Assembly: GCF_000169335.1 (NCBI RefSeq)
Contig: NZ_AAXW01000013.1
Coordinates: 62,001 to 126,000 of the forward strand
Direction of reading: 5' to 3'
From: Crocosphaera chwakensis CCY0110
GTDB lineage: Bacteria > Cyanobacteriota > Cyanobacteriia > Cyanobacteriales > Microcystaceae
DNA length: 64,000 nucleotides
Made by a program: the position numbers and the translations under genes. The notes under the pieces were generated by a model. The model was not told where the DNA came from and searched no databases. It was given only the letters and a program-made list of their open reading frames with translations. Positions within the stretch are counted from its first letter, which is position 1. Every line of letters starts with the position of its first letter. Shown here piece after piece: positions 25,522 through 34,454 of the stretch.

Positions 25522-26274
25522 TTATGGTGTTTTGACAGCATGGAATCGGAGTCTGACATAATCAGCTACCCACCCGTCTTTTTCTGTGTAGAGAATCGGT
25601 TTAACTAATTGTTCGGTTTGAGTCAAAAAAACCGTTTCCATGTCTGTTGGCATCCCTGAAACAATATGGTTAGCAAAAATCTTGAGCCATTCTTTCACCC
25701 CAGTTTTTAGTGGGGTTGGACGGGGAATTAAGGAAATATCAATGACATCAAACCCATTATTTTCCAAGTGATTCTTGTATTCGTCAGCTTTTGGGAAAAA
25801 CCAAGGATTTGTGAATTGGCCCATACTTTTATTTTGGCTAACCACAGTTTCCATCCCTTTGATGAGTGTGGCAATATTCCCATAGCCACCAAATTCCCCA
25901 ACAAATCTGCCTTTTGGTTTAAGGGAGGCAAAAACCCCTTTGATGACAGAATCATAATCTGTAATCCAATGAAGCACAGCATTGGAAAATACCGCATCAA
26001 AGGTATTTTTGTATGTTATCGAGTCTGCACTCATAACGACGGCATTAAGTCCCTTTTCCTGAGTCGCTTGTACCATACTTGGACTAGAATCGATGCCAAT
26101 AACTTCTCTCGCTACCGATGCTATTTTCTCGGTCAGCGTTCCATTTCCACATCCAAGGTCTAGTATAGATTCATCTGGTTGAGGATTCAGTAAGCTTAGC
26201 ACCGATGAGCCTAACTCTGCTACAAAAGAGGCATTTTCTTGATATTCTTGAGGGTTCCATGTTTGTTTATTCAT
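25522..26274 (-). CDS. Class I SAM-dependent methyltransferase
   Basis: 250 residues with a Rossmann SAM-binding core: ILDLGCGNGTLTEKIA (motif I), EVIGIDSSPSMV (motif II acidic residue), DAVFSNAVLHWITD (motif IV) and LKPKGRFVGEFGG. The arrangement LDLGCGNGTLT plus NAVLHWI resembles trans-aconitate or malonyl-CoA methyltransferases, but the substrate is not determinable here. Soluble. Single gene on the minus strand, convergent with the PAM68 gene. Confidence 0.85.
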   Translation of the reverse strand: MNKQTWNPQEYQENASFVAELGSSVLSLLNPQPDESILDLGCGNGTLTEKIASVAREVIGIDSSPSMVQATQEKGLNAVVMSADSITYKNTFDAVFSNAVLHWITDYDSVIKGVFASLKPKGRFVGEFGGYGNIATLIKGMETVVSQNKSMGQFTNPWFFPKADEYKNHLENNGFDVIDISLIPRPTPLKTGVKEWLKIFANHIVSGMPTDMETVFLTQTEQLVKPILYTEKDGWVADYVRLRFHAVKTP

Positions 26275-26349
26275 CGAACTACTTATTTTAGAAAGAAATT
26301 TAGCTAAATATAAATTTCATTATAGTTGCGATGAGATACCTATAAAAAC

Positions 26350-26754
26350 CTAGGAATACATACACAATTCACCCATATCCTGAAATTCTTTCTCTAATAG
26401 ACTAATTAACCATTGATCTCCTTTAAGTTGTGCTTTTTTCAGCCGTCGTTCTAAGTTTCGACAAACATTTTGTAAATGAGTTTTTGACACTTCATTCACC
26501 CTCAATGTTTCAGGGGATTTTATAGAAAGTGAACAAACTTGATCCTCTGATGGTTGATTAATTATTGCTTGAGACTCAACAGGATAATGAGTTAGGGTGT
26601 CTTGTGTTGATAAAGGGCAAACACGAGGTCTAATATGTCGAGGATATTCGTATTTCCATTTTTGTCTATGATGTCTTTGGATTACGGTTCCATAACCCAT
26701 ATCTAAAGCATTAGGCTGCTCATCCCCTATAAAACGACGTTCTGAAAATTTCAT
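26350..26754 (-). CDS. Small protein, possibly DUF4278-related, with C-terminal helical tail
   Basis: 134 residues. The N-terminal part includes YGTVIQRHHRQKWKYEYPRHI, loosely like the YRG...W...HPRH element of DUF4278 proteins. The tail (SKTHLQNVCRNLERRLKKAQ, then LKGDQWLISLLEKEF) is an amphipathic helix pair often attached to such proteins. It lies 59 bp downstream of a clear DUF4278 gene on the same strand, which supports a shared operon. Function unknown. Confidence 0.5.
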   Translation of the reverse strand: MKFSERRFIGDEQPNALDMGYGTVIQRHHRQKWKYEYPRHIRPRVCPLSTQDTLTHYPVESQAIINQPSEDQVCSLSIKSPETLRVNEVSKTHLQNVCRNLERRLKKAQLKGDQWLISLLEKEFQDMGELCMYS

Positions 26755-26813
26755 ATCTACTGTTCCTAAAAAAGTTAAGTTAAACCGACATCAAAAGACT
26801 TAAAGTAAAAAAG

Positions 26814-26996
26814 CTAATTTTGTACATAATGGACACCACGATAGGTCATCTGTTTGATGCCATGACCATGACGAGGCTTCGCATAAGGGTGATTTTTCCA
26901 ATGAACACCGCGATAAGTTCCTTCAACCTCTGTATTACTGGTTTCTATGGTCATAGGGTCATGATTATAGCTGATTCCACGAAATGACAGTTTCAT
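26814..26996 (-). CDS. DUF4278 domain-containing small protein
   Basis: 60 residues with three copies of the family signature: SFRGISYNHDP, TYRGVHWKNHPYAKPRHGHG and TYRGVHYVQN. These YRGxxY-type motifs define DUF4278, a small cyanobacterial family, often stress-induced, without known biochemistry. First gene of a probable two-gene operon with 26350-26754. The upstream 200 bp contain no other gene. Confidence 0.75.
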   Translation of the reverse strand: MKLSFRGISYNHDPMTIETSNTEVEGTYRGVHWKNHPYAKPRHGHGIKQMTYRGVHYVQN

Positions 26997-27215
26997 AATT
27001 TATTTTCCTCCGATTACTGTTCCCTGATCTCTCCCTAATTTAATGGGAAGATTGAGAACTTTTGAAATACTTTCTGTATCTATTGTTACATTTTTATCCT
27101 AAAAATGTCAGGACTTCATAAAAATTTAACTAGAGATCACCCTGTTTTTCAGGGGATTAATGGTTGATACTAGAAGTGATCAGCTATCTTGAACTCAAGC
27201 TGAGATCAAGTTTCT

Positions 27216-28553
27216 ATGGTTTCGATCGCAAGTGAACTGCTCGTTATCTTTCTGTTAGTCTTGTGTAACGCTATTTTCGCCCTGGCGGAGATAGCCCTAG
27301 TCTCTTCTCGAAAAATTCGTTTAGAACAAATGAGTCTTCAAGGCGATCGCAGAGCAAAAATTGCTCTAGAATTAGCCAATGACCCTAACCAGATTTTATC
27401 GACGGTACAAATTGGTATTACCCTGATCGGCATTTTGGCAGGGGTGTATGGAGGGGCGAACCTCTCAGCACATCTGACGGTTATTTTACAGCGTGTTCCT
27501 GGCTTAATGGTTCACAGTGAAGCCATTGCCATCACCCTTGTGGTTCTCTGTTTAACTTATTTATCCTTAGTCATTGGGGAGTTAGTTCCTAAACGTTTGG
27601 CTTTAAGTGATCCTGAAGGAATTGCTACCTTAATGGCCATTCCTTTACTATGTGTTGCTCGTTTCGTTTCCCCCATCGTTAATTTATTAGGGGCTTCTAC
27701 AGACTTTATTTTATCTTTCTTGGGCATTACTACGACTATCACTGAACCTCCCGTGACTCAAGAAGAAATTAAAGTCATGTTGAAACAGGGAAAAGAAGCA
27801 GGAATGTTTGAAGAAGTCGAACAGGATATGGTAGAAAGGGTTTTGCAATTGGGCGATCGCAGAGTTAGCAGTTTAATGACAACTCGGCCTGAAATTGTTT
27901 GGTTAAATTTAGAAGATTCTGCTGAGATTAATCGTCATAAAATTGTCCATAGTACCCATACTCGTTTTCCTGTGTGTCAAGGCAGTTTAGAAGAGGTTTT
28001 AGGTATTGTTCAGGTCACTAATTTATTGTCTGGTTGTTTATCTTGTCAACAGTTTGATTTAACGGCATCCTTGGGACAACCTTTATTCGTTCCTGATAGC
28101 ACCCTAGGATTAAAAGTCTTACAATTATTTCAACAAACGGGAAATCATATTGCTTTAGTGGTGGATGAATATGGAATTATTCAAGGATTAGTGACCATTA
28201 ATGATATTTTAAAAGCGATTGTCGGTGATATTCCTCGCATTGATCAAACGATTATTCCTTCTATTGTGCGTCGAGAGGATGGCTCTTGGCTAATGGATGG
28301 AACGGTAGGAGTCGATGAGTTTAAAAAGGTCTTTCGACTCAATATGATTCCTGGAGAAAAACACGGTAACTTCCATACTTTAGGAGGTTTTGTGATTACT
28401 TATTTAGGTAAAATTCCGAAAGCAGCCGATAGCTTTAATTGGAAAGGTTTAAAATTTGAAGTGATGGATATGGATGGAAATCGGGTGGACAAAGTGTTAG
28501 TGATGCCTATTAGTCAACCTTTATTAAATCAAACCACTAATGATATTTATTAA
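27216..28553 (+). CDS. HlyC/CorC-family (CNNM-type) membrane transporter
   Basis: 445 residues. The N-terminal DUF21/CNNM domain (about 1-190) has four hydrophobic segments and the conserved ALAEIALVSSRKIRLEQ. A CBS pair follows (about 210-335, including LVVDEYGIIQGLVTINDILKAIVGDI in pieces VVDEYGIIQGLVT and INDILKAIVG). The C-terminal CorC_HlyC domain spans about 350-435 (LGGFVITYLGKIP). Proteins of this class are linked to Mg/Co or general cation efflux at the plasma membrane; substrate here unknown. The ATG at 27216 gives a normal N-terminal helix. Convergent with the hydrolase gene. Confidence 0.92.
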   Translation: MVSIASELLVIFLLVLCNAIFALAEIALVSSRKIRLEQMSLQGDRRAKIALELANDPNQILSTVQIGITLIGILAGVYGGANLSAHLTVILQRVPGLMVHSEAIAITLVVLCLTYLSLVIGELVPKRLALSDPEGIATLMAIPLLCVARFVSPIVNLLGASTDFILSFLGITTTITEPPVTQEEIKVMLKQGKEAGMFEEVEQDMVERVLQLGDRRVSSLMTTRPEIVWLNLEDSAEINRHKIVHSTHTRFPVCQGSLEEVLGIVQVTNLLSGCLSCQQFDLTASLGQPLFVPDSTLGLKVLQLFQQTGNHIALVVDEYGIIQGLVTINDILKAIVGDIPRIDQTIIPSIVRREDGSWLMDGTVGVDEFKKVFRLNMIPGEKHGNFHTLGGFVITYLGKIPKAADSFNWKGLKFEVMDMDGNRVDKVLVMPISQPLLNQTTNDIY

Positions 28554-28574
28554 TTATTAATTAATTGGTCACTA

Positions 28575-29450
28575 CTAAACTTCATGGGTCATCAAAATAT
28601 TCAGCATTTTTTCTCCTAATAAGTCGGGATGTTCTACCATAGACAAATGACCACAATTAAGAACATCAATGACATTTTGACCTTGATATTTGAAGAGTTC
28701 ATGAAAACTGGCCAAATAACGAACATATTGGGGTTCCATTACTGTATCTTTGTCCCCTGAAAAGAAATAAACTGGTTGAGCAAGACGGGAGACAATTTGA
28801 GGTAATAAATGAACTTCACTTTCTGTTGTAGAATCTAATAATGAGCTTAAGGCTGCTTCTGAATTTGCCCTTATTAAATCAATAACTCGTTGCTTACCCC
28901 ATTGTCGATCAATCGGTTTGGCAACCATCATTCTAGAAAAGAGAATATCGATTAAAGGAACCCGACACAACCACGGAGGACGATATTTAACTAATTGTTG
29001 TCCAGCGAGACGAAATCGCTCAAATTCTTCTTTTAAATAAATACCTCCTCCAGCATTTAAGCAAACAACCCCTTGTATTTTTTCAGGACACAGATCAGCA
29101 GTCCATAAGGCAATACTGCCTCCCAGAGAATGGCCAATTAACCAGCCTCGTTGAATGTTTAATTTTTCTAGTAAAATAATTAAATCTTGAGCATAGGCTT
29201 CTAAAGTGTAGGGAGATGAGCTATTATATTTTTCTAATGAAAAATTATTTAAGGGTTGAGAGTCTCCGAATCCTTTGAGATCGTAGGTCAAACAAGGATA
29301 ATCGGGGGATAATTTATTGATTAAGGGTAGCCAATATTGACGGCTTAGGAGCCAGCCATGAATAAAAATTAATACAGGGGTTGACGGGTTAGTAGAGGGA
29401 GAGGTTAACTCGTAAGCATGAGGTACTCCCGATATATCGATGGTTGGCAT
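28575..29450 (-). CDS. Alpha/beta hydrolase
   Basis: 291 residues with the alpha/beta-hydrolase fold: the oxyanion HGW (FIHGWLLSRQYW), the nucleophile elbow GHSLGG, an acid in SGDKDTVM, and the His in NCGHLSMVEHP. No signal peptide. It could be an esterase, lipase or C-C hydrolase; substrate not predictable. Divergent from yidD, with about 125 bp between. Confidence 0.9.
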   Translation of the reverse strand: MPTIDISGVPHAYELTSPSTNPSTPVLIFIHGWLLSRQYWLPLINKLSPDYPCLTYDLKGFGDSQPLNNFSLEKYNSSSPYTLEAYAQDLIILLEKLNIQRGWLIGHSLGGSIALWTADLCPEKIQGVVCLNAGGGIYLKEEFERFRLAGQQLVKYRPPWLCRVPLIDILFSRMMVAKPIDRQWGKQRVIDLIRANSEAALSSLLDSTTESEVHLLPQIVSRLAQPVYFFSGDKDTVMEPQYVRYLASFHELFKYQGQNVIDVLNCGHLSMVEHPDLLGEKMLNILMTHEV

Positions 29451-29575
29451 GAATTATCTTACCCTATCAAAAAGCCGTGATAATGGTTTCGGTTAAACCT
29501 ATTCGATAATGATTACCTTATTTTATTATAAATTAAAAGGCTCTCTTCGACTCAATTTTCTTTTTACGAGGATTA

Positions 29576-29800
29576 ATGAAAAAAATTCTGATTCTATTTA
29601 TTAAAGGTTATCGTACTTTTATTTCTCCTTTATTTCCTCCTAGTTGTCGTTTTCGTCCAACTTGTTCTCAATATACCTTAGAAGCGATTGAAAAATTTGG
29701 TGCTGTACAGGGTAGTTGGTTAGGTTTAAAAAGAATTTTACGTTGCCATCCGTTTCATCCTGGCGGTTATGATCCAGTTCCTCCTGTGACAAAAAAATGA
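29576..29800 (+). CDS. yidD: Membrane protein insertion efficiency factor YidD
   Basis: 74 residues matching YidD throughout: LFIKGYRTFISPLFPPSCRF, PTCSQYTLEAI, and RCHPFHPGGYDPVP. The paired Cys motif SCRFRPTCSQY is diagnostic. It assists YidC-dependent insertion of membrane proteins. It is not next to rnpA/yidC here, which is the usual dispersed situation in cyanobacteria. Confidence 0.95.
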   Translation: MKKILILFIKGYRTFISPLFPPSCRFRPTCSQYTLEAIEKFGAVQGSWLGLKRILRCHPFHPGGYDPVPPVTKK

Positions 29801-29842
29801 TTATTTAATAGAAAGTTTCTCTTAATAGAAAAAAGATTAACT

Positions 29843-30736
29843 CTAAAGTGTTGGATTTTTAGAAATTTTTAGATTAATAAATGAAAGGATTAAAATGATC
29901 AAAAATAAAATCAAGCCAATAGTACAAGCATAATTAATATCTAAATCTTCAAACGCTCTTTCATAAACATAATATACAATGGTTTTCGAGCGATTTAAAG
30001 GACCTCCTTGAGTCATAATATAGACTTCTTCAAACACTTTAGTTGCAGCAATAGAAGAAATGACAGCAACTAATAATAAATAAGGACGCATCAAAGGAAT
30101 TGTAATGTCCCAATGTTTACGCCAACCATCCGAGCCATCAATGGCTGCTGCTTCATATAATTCTCCAGGAATAGCCTGTAATCCTGCTAAATAAATGACC
30201 ATATAATAACCCAATCCTTTCCAAATGGTCACTAACATAACACTCCATAGTGCTAGTTGGGGACTAGTTAACCAAGGAATTCCCTCACTGAATCCTAATT
30301 GTTGTAAGATTTGGTTAAATAAACCATTAGAACTATATAAAGCTTTCCAAGCAATTCCAGCAACAACCATAGAAATAACAACAGGAACATAAAATGCTAA
30401 GCGAAACCAACTAATCCCTTTTAGTTTATTGTTTACTAAAATAGCTAGCAATAAAGGCAAAATAACTAATAAAGGAACAACTCCAATTAAGTATAAAATT
30501 GTATTAGTTAAGGTTAACCAAAATACTGAATCTTGAAGTAATCTTTTGAAATTTTCTAACCCTACCCATTCCGGCGATTGAGTGATGTCATAATTATATT
30601 GGGTAAAGCTTAAGGAAAATGCTTGAATGGCAGGAATAAAAACAGTAATGAGTAGTAATAATAAAGCAGGTAATAAAAATAAATAGGGAACAAAATTAAA
30701 GGGTTGAGTTGTATTCTTATTTAAAGAGATTTTCAT
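29843..30736 (-). CDS. Sugar-type ABC transporter permease (MalF/UgpA-like)
   Basis: 297 residues with six hydrophobic helices. The cytoplasmic EAA loop is clear: YEAAAIDGSDGWRKHWDITIPLMRP. The N-terminus (FVPYLFLLPALLLL) and the VTIWKGLGYYMVIYLAGLQ helix are typical of CUT1 carbohydrate permeases. No binding protein, second permease or ATPase is adjacent, so the rest of the system must be encoded elsewhere. In cyanobacteria related permeases serve glucosylglycerol/trehalose-type uptake, but substrate is unassigned here. Confidence 0.85.
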   Translation of the reverse strand: MKISLNKNTTQPFNFVPYLFLLPALLLLLITVFIPAIQAFSLSFTQYNYDITQSPEWVGLENFKRLLQDSVFWLTLTNTILYLIGVVPLLVILPLLLAILVNNKLKGISWFRLAFYVPVVISMVVAGIAWKALYSSNGLFNQILQQLGFSEGIPWLTSPQLALWSVMLVTIWKGLGYYMVIYLAGLQAIPGELYEAAAIDGSDGWRKHWDITIPLMRPYLLLVAVISSIAATKVFEEVYIMTQGGPLNRSKTIVYYVYERAFEDLDINYACTIGLILFLIILILSFINLKISKNPTL

Positions 30737-30789
30737 TAAGTTTGATCTTCTTCATTATAAATTGTAGAAAATAATAACATAAATAAGCT

Positions 30790-30836
30790 TTAACTCCTCT
30801 CCCTGCTCCGGTCTCCCTGCTCCCCCGCTTAACTTA
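30790..30836. repeat. CTCCCTGCTCC-type short tandem repeat
   Basis: Degenerate tandem copies of CTCCCTGCTCC lie between the two divergent permease genes; similar CTCCCTGCTTCC sequence recurs near 53302-53320 and reverse-type GGGAACAGGGAACAG runs near 44805 and 50858. STRR-type intergenic repeat. Confidence 0.5.
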
Positions 30837-30914
30837 ACCAGTAACATTTATTTTTGTCCAAATACTTTGGTGAGTCTCAGTTTATAATTGTCGGTAAATT
30901 ATTAAGCTTTAATT

Positions 30915-32027
30915 ATGAACTGGTGGCAAAAACTTAAAGAGAATCCTTTAGCCCGTTTTGGGGCAATATTGCTGATAATTTTCTATGTAACCGTAATTGC
31001 TGCTGATTTTGTCGCACCTTACGACCCATACTCATCTCAGGCTGATGGCTCGCTTCTTCCCCCGACAAATATCTATTTTACAAATCAAGAAGGTCAGTTT
31101 GTCAGTCCTCATGTATATCCTACGACTCAAAGTCCTACGGATCTTGAGACAGGAAAACGGAGTTTAAACGTCAATTTTGACGAACCTTCACCCATTAGCT
31201 TATTTGCCAAGGGATATACCTATCAATTATTGCAAATTCGTCTCCCTTTACCACCTTCTTTTGAAGAGGTAGAATTGTTTTCCGGTATTCCTATGAACCG
31301 TCATCTTTTTGGTACTGTCGGTCCGGCTCATTTGAATCTTTTGGGAACGGATGAACAAGGACGGGATCAGTTCAGTCGTTTACTATTTGGCGGAAGAATC
31401 AGCTTATTTATCGGTATTGTGGGTATTATTATTTCTTTCCCCTTGGGCATGATAGTGGGAGGCATTTCTGGCTATTTTGGGGGCTGGATAGATGCTTTTT
31501 TAATGCGCTTGGTAGAAGTTTTGATGACCATTCCTGGGATTTATTTATTAGTGGCTCTAGCTGCTGTCCTTCCCCCCAGTTTAACTAGCGCACAACGGTT
31601 TTTATTGATTGTTTTAATTACTTCTTTTATTAGTTGGTCAGGACTGGCTAGGGTTATCCGTGGTCAAGTTCTGTCCCTCAAAGAACAAGAGTTTGTTCAA
31701 GCAGCTAAGGCTATGGGGGCAACGCCTTGGCGTATTATTGTCCGTCATGTACTTCCCCAAACAGCAACCTATATTATTATCTCGGCAACTTTAGCTATTC
31801 CTGGTTTTATTGTCGCTGAATCTGTTTTAAGTCTAATCGGTTTAGGAATTCAACAACCTGACCCAAGTTGGGGTAATTTGCTGTCTGTTTCTACCAATGC
31901 TTCTATCCTAGTGCTTCAGCCCTGGTTAATTTGGCCGCCGGCTTTGATGATTATCTTGACAGTTCTCTGCTTTAACTTACTTGGCGATGGGTTACGGGAT
32001 GCCCTCGATCCTCGCAGTCTTGAATAA
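30915..32027 (+). CDS. Oligopeptide/dipeptide-type ABC transporter permease (DppC/OppC-like)
   Basis: 370 residues. OppC-type N-terminus with one helix (about 12-32, LARFGAILLIIFYVTVIAADF in pieces), a periplasmic domain (about 35-140, longer than in typical DppC) and five further helices. The segment LGTDEQGRDQFSRLLFGGRIS and the EAA motif QAAKAMGATPWRIIVRHVLPQ are diagnostic. No other transporter subunit is nearby. It imports peptides or nickel-type ligands in characterised relatives; substrate unknown here. Confidence 0.88.
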   Translation: MNWWQKLKENPLARFGAILLIIFYVTVIAADFVAPYDPYSSQADGSLLPPTNIYFTNQEGQFVSPHVYPTTQSPTDLETGKRSLNVNFDEPSPISLFAKGYTYQLLQIRLPLPPSFEEVELFSGIPMNRHLFGTVGPAHLNLLGTDEQGRDQFSRLLFGGRISLFIGIVGIIISFPLGMIVGGISGYFGGWIDAFLMRLVEVLMTIPGIYLLVALAAVLPPSLTSAQRFLLIVLITSFISWSGLARVIRGQVLSLKEQEFVQAAKAMGATPWRIIVRHVLPQTATYIIISATLAIPGFIVAESVLSLIGLGIQQPDPSWGNLLSVSTNASILVLQPWLIWPPALMIILTVLCFNLLGDGLRDALDPRSLE

Positions 32028-32281
32028 TTTGTTCATTTTGTATATTTTTGTTAACTTCGTACTAGGGCGAAAAAGTCTCCCTTGACTTTTTTCCAAAGGT
32101 TAAGGGAAACTTACAATAACTTAAAGTAGACTACTGATTAAATGTTAACTTTTGCTAAAATTTGATTAATAATGCTACGGTTAATCAAGATTGATATCTT
32201 GAGAAAAATGGGCAAAATTAATCCTTTTTTGGAGCAATACAGTCCTTATCACCCTTATAAACTTTTATTCTAGAATCAACC

Positions 32282-32497
32282 ATGAACATGGAAACCCTAG
32301 AATTCATTATCTACCCTGATGGCCGTGTCAAAGAAACAGTGACAGGTATAATGGGTTCCTCTTGTCAAGAGGTAACAGCAGCGATCGAAGCGCAACTAGG
32401 AAAAGTCCTTTCTAATGAAAAGACTTCTCAATACTATAATCAACCCGTTACTCAATCCACAAAAGCAACTAATCAAGCCTCTTTCAGCGATTGGTAA
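32282..32497 (+). CDS. DUF2997 domain-containing protein
   Basis: 71 residues. LEFIIYPDGRVKETVTGIMGSSC is the DUF2997 signature, followed by a helix (QEVTAAIEAQLGKV) and a polar tail. The family is encoded next to Ycf35 and a ferredoxin in cyanobacteria, as here, so the three probably act together. A second ATG at 32288 is an alternative start. Molecular role unknown. Confidence 0.85.
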   Translation: MNMETLEFIIYPDGRVKETVTGIMGSSCQEVTAAIEAQLGKVLSNEKTSQYYNQPVTQSTKATNQASFSDW

Positions 32498-32553
32498 TAG
32501 GTTCAACTCCCTTGTTTTTTTCACCCTTTGTAACGTTTAAAATCCACAAGAAT

Positions 32554-32940
32554 ATGTCACATTTTAGTAATATTAAGACCCAAATTCGTAACTTGACCTC
32601 CCTCAAAGCAGCTCTCAATGACATGGGTATCGACTGGAAAGAAGGACCTCATACCGTTAGAGGCTATAAAGGCCAAACCCGCACCGCAGAAGTTGTAGTA
32701 GAACAAGATAACGACTATGACATTGGTTTTAGCTGGAACGGTAACGAATATGAACTAATTGCTGATTTGCAATATTGGCAGCAACCCCTATCCGTTGAAG
32801 GATTTTTGCAAAAAGTAACTCAAGGATATGCACTGCATACCATCCTCGATGAGTCTAATAAACAAGGGTTCCAAGTTGCCCAACAACAAAAGAACGAAGA
32901 TGGTTCTATCCGCCTTGTTGTCCAACGCTGGAGTGCGTAA
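32554..32940 (+). CDS. ycf35: Ycf35 (DUF1257) protein
   Basis: 128 residues from the ATG at 32554, chosen because MSHFSNIKTQIRNLTSLKAAL is the family N-terminus; an upstream ATG would add unrelated residues. Contains the conserved KGPHTV-like EGPHTVRGYKGQT and YDIGFSWNGNEYELIADLQYW. Ycf35 is encoded in many algal plastids and nearly all cyanobacteria; function unknown. Its TAA overlaps the ferredoxin ATG by one base (TAATG), indicating translational coupling. Confidence 0.92.
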   Translation: MSHFSNIKTQIRNLTSLKAALNDMGIDWKEGPHTVRGYKGQTRTAEVVVEQDNDYDIGFSWNGNEYELIADLQYWQQPLSVEGFLQKVTQGYALHTILDESNKQGFQVAQQQKNEDGSIRLVVQRWSA

Positions 32941-33362
32941 TGACTGATTTTTCCCCAACCCCCGATCGCTCTGGGTTAGAACCAGAACTAGGGGGTGTTT
33001 TTCGAGATGCCCCTGACAGAAATGGTTATGAGCCAGAATTAGGGGGCGAACTACGCCAAAAAGGAGTTTACGTCGACGAAATTACCTGTATTGGCTGTAA
33101 ACACTGCGCCCATGTCGCACCCAATACCTTTTATATTGAGTCAGATTATGGGCGATCGCGGGTTTACAATCAAGACGGAGACGAAGAGGATACTATCCAA
33201 GAAGCAATGGATACTTGTCCTGTAGATTGTATCCACTGGGTTGATTATACCGAGCTAAAAGAACTTGAAGAAGTTCGTCAACATCAACAAGTTAAAGCCC
33301 TTGGTTTTCCTCAAGTTCATCATAATCCGAAAAGAAAGAGAAAACCTCCGAAAACAAATTGA
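32940..33362 (+). CDS. Ferredoxin with a single 4Fe-4S cluster
   Basis: 140 residues. The N-terminal third is a duplicated PDRxGxEPELGG motif (DRSGLEPELGG, DRNGYEPELGG). The cluster domain has CIGCKHC and, about 50 residues later, CPVDC, giving the four Cys ligands of one [4Fe-4S] cluster; acidic residues surround it. The Lys/Arg-rich tail (NPKRKRKPP) is unusual for an otherwise acidic ferredoxin. Coupled to ycf35 by a one-base overlap, so it probably delivers electrons to a Ycf35/DUF2997-dependent process. Confidence 0.92.
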   Translation: MTDFSPTPDRSGLEPELGGVFRDAPDRNGYEPELGGELRQKGVYVDEITCIGCKHCAHVAPNTFYIESDYGRSRVYNQDGDEEDTIQEAMDTCPVDCIHWVDYTELKELEEVRQHQQVKALGFPQVHHNPKRKRKPPKTN

Positions 33363-33396
33363 TGGGTTGTTGATGAATCATTCAAAACAATCTGTG

Positions 33397-33448
33397 AGGT
33401 GAGCAACTTTAGGAATTTTTATCAATATAAATTAATTATTGCTCACCT
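33397..33448 (+). terminator. Terminator of the ycf35-ferredoxin operon
   Basis: AGGTGAGCAA (33397-33406) is perfectly complementary to TTGCTCACCT (33439-33448), followed by TATTTTTATT. It ends 17 bp before the pseudouridine synthase ATG, which argues against an upstream TTG start at 33439. Confidence 0.8.
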
Positions 33449-33465
33449 TATTTTTATTGAAAAAT

Positions 33466-34365
33466 ATGAATAATGGCTGGATTTATCGAGAACAAATTAA
33501 GCCTAAGAATGCTGGATTAACAGTATTAGAGTATTATACTCAGAACTATCATCATTCTAGTTCTCAGCAATGGTTAGAAAGAATTATATCGGGTCAAGTT
33601 CTTCTCAATAAGAAAGTCGTTACTCCTGAAACTATTTTACAAATAGGACAATGGTTAAGTTATCATCGTACCCCTTGGAAAGAACCAGACGTACCTTTAA
33701 ATTTTGATATTATTTATGAGGATGATGATTTATTAGTTATAAATAAACCGTCTGGTCTTCCTGTGTTACCAGGAGGAGGATTTTTAGAACATACTTTATT
33801 ATGGCAGTTAAAAAAACAATACCCTAAAGATAAAGTATTTCCTATTCATCGTTTAGGTAGAGGAACATCAGGATTAATGGTAATGGGAAAAAGTGCGATC
33901 GCCCGTTCTCAGTTAACCCAACAAATGCGAGAACATAAAATCACAAAAGTATATCGAACTTTAATTGGAAACAATAATCTACCTGATCACTTTAATATTG
34001 ATCATCCCATTGGCAAAATTTCTGATCCCGTTTTAGGTTATATTTATGGAGCAAAAGCTGATGGAAAATATGCTTATAGTGAGTGCCATATTTTAGAAAG
34101 ATATTCCGATAAGACATTGGTAGAAGTTACTATATTAACCGGTCGTCCTCATCAAATTAGAATTCATCTAGCTACTATTGGCTATCCTTTACTGGGTGAT
34201 CCTTTATATACTATTGGGGGAATTCCTAAAACGGGTTTTGAAGAGCAGAACGACACAATTAATGTTCCTGGAGATTGTGGTTATTTTCTCCATGCTTATC
34301 AACTTTCTTTTGTTCATCCAATTACGAATCAATCTTTTACCTTTATTTGCGAACAAGACTTTTAA
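33466..34365 (+). CDS. RluA-family pseudouridine synthase with altered catalytic motif
   Basis: 299 residues from the ATG at 33466. An S4-like N-terminal region is followed by the RluA catalytic domain: INKPSGLPVLPGGG, then HRLGRGTSGLMVMGKS and TGRPHQIRIHLATIGYPLLGDPLY. In RluA enzymes the motif is HRLD, with the Asp as the nucleophile; here residue 131 is Gly. I recall HRLG variants in some plant and bacterial relatives, so this may be a recognised subfamily rather than a mutation. Predicted RNA modification activity is therefore uncertain. Convergent with plsY. Confidence 0.85.
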   Translation: MNNGWIYREQIKPKNAGLTVLEYYTQNYHHSSSQQWLERIISGQVLLNKKVVTPETILQIGQWLSYHRTPWKEPDVPLNFDIIYEDDDLLVINKPSGLPVLPGGGFLEHTLLWQLKKQYPKDKVFPIHRLGRGTSGLMVMGKSAIARSQLTQQMREHKITKVYRTLIGNNNLPDHFNIDHPIGKISDPVLGYIYGAKADGKYAYSECHILERYSDKTLVEVTILTGRPHQIRIHLATIGYPLLGDPLYTIGGIPKTGFEEQNDTINVPGDCGYFLHAYQLSFVHPITNQSFTFICEQDF

Positions 34366-34387
34366 TAATTTATGCTTAAAAAAGATT

Positions 34388-34422
34388 AGGAGGCAGTTAG
34401 ATAAGGATCATAACTACCTCCT
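34388..34422. terminator. Bidirectional hairpin between RluA-family gene and plsY
   Basis: AGGAGGCAGTT pairs with AACTACCTCCT (one mismatch) around a 13-nt loop, between convergent stops at 34365 and 34455. Confidence 0.65.
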
Positions 34423-34454
34423 GGTATTCGAGATAATATCAAGGTCAGAAATAA

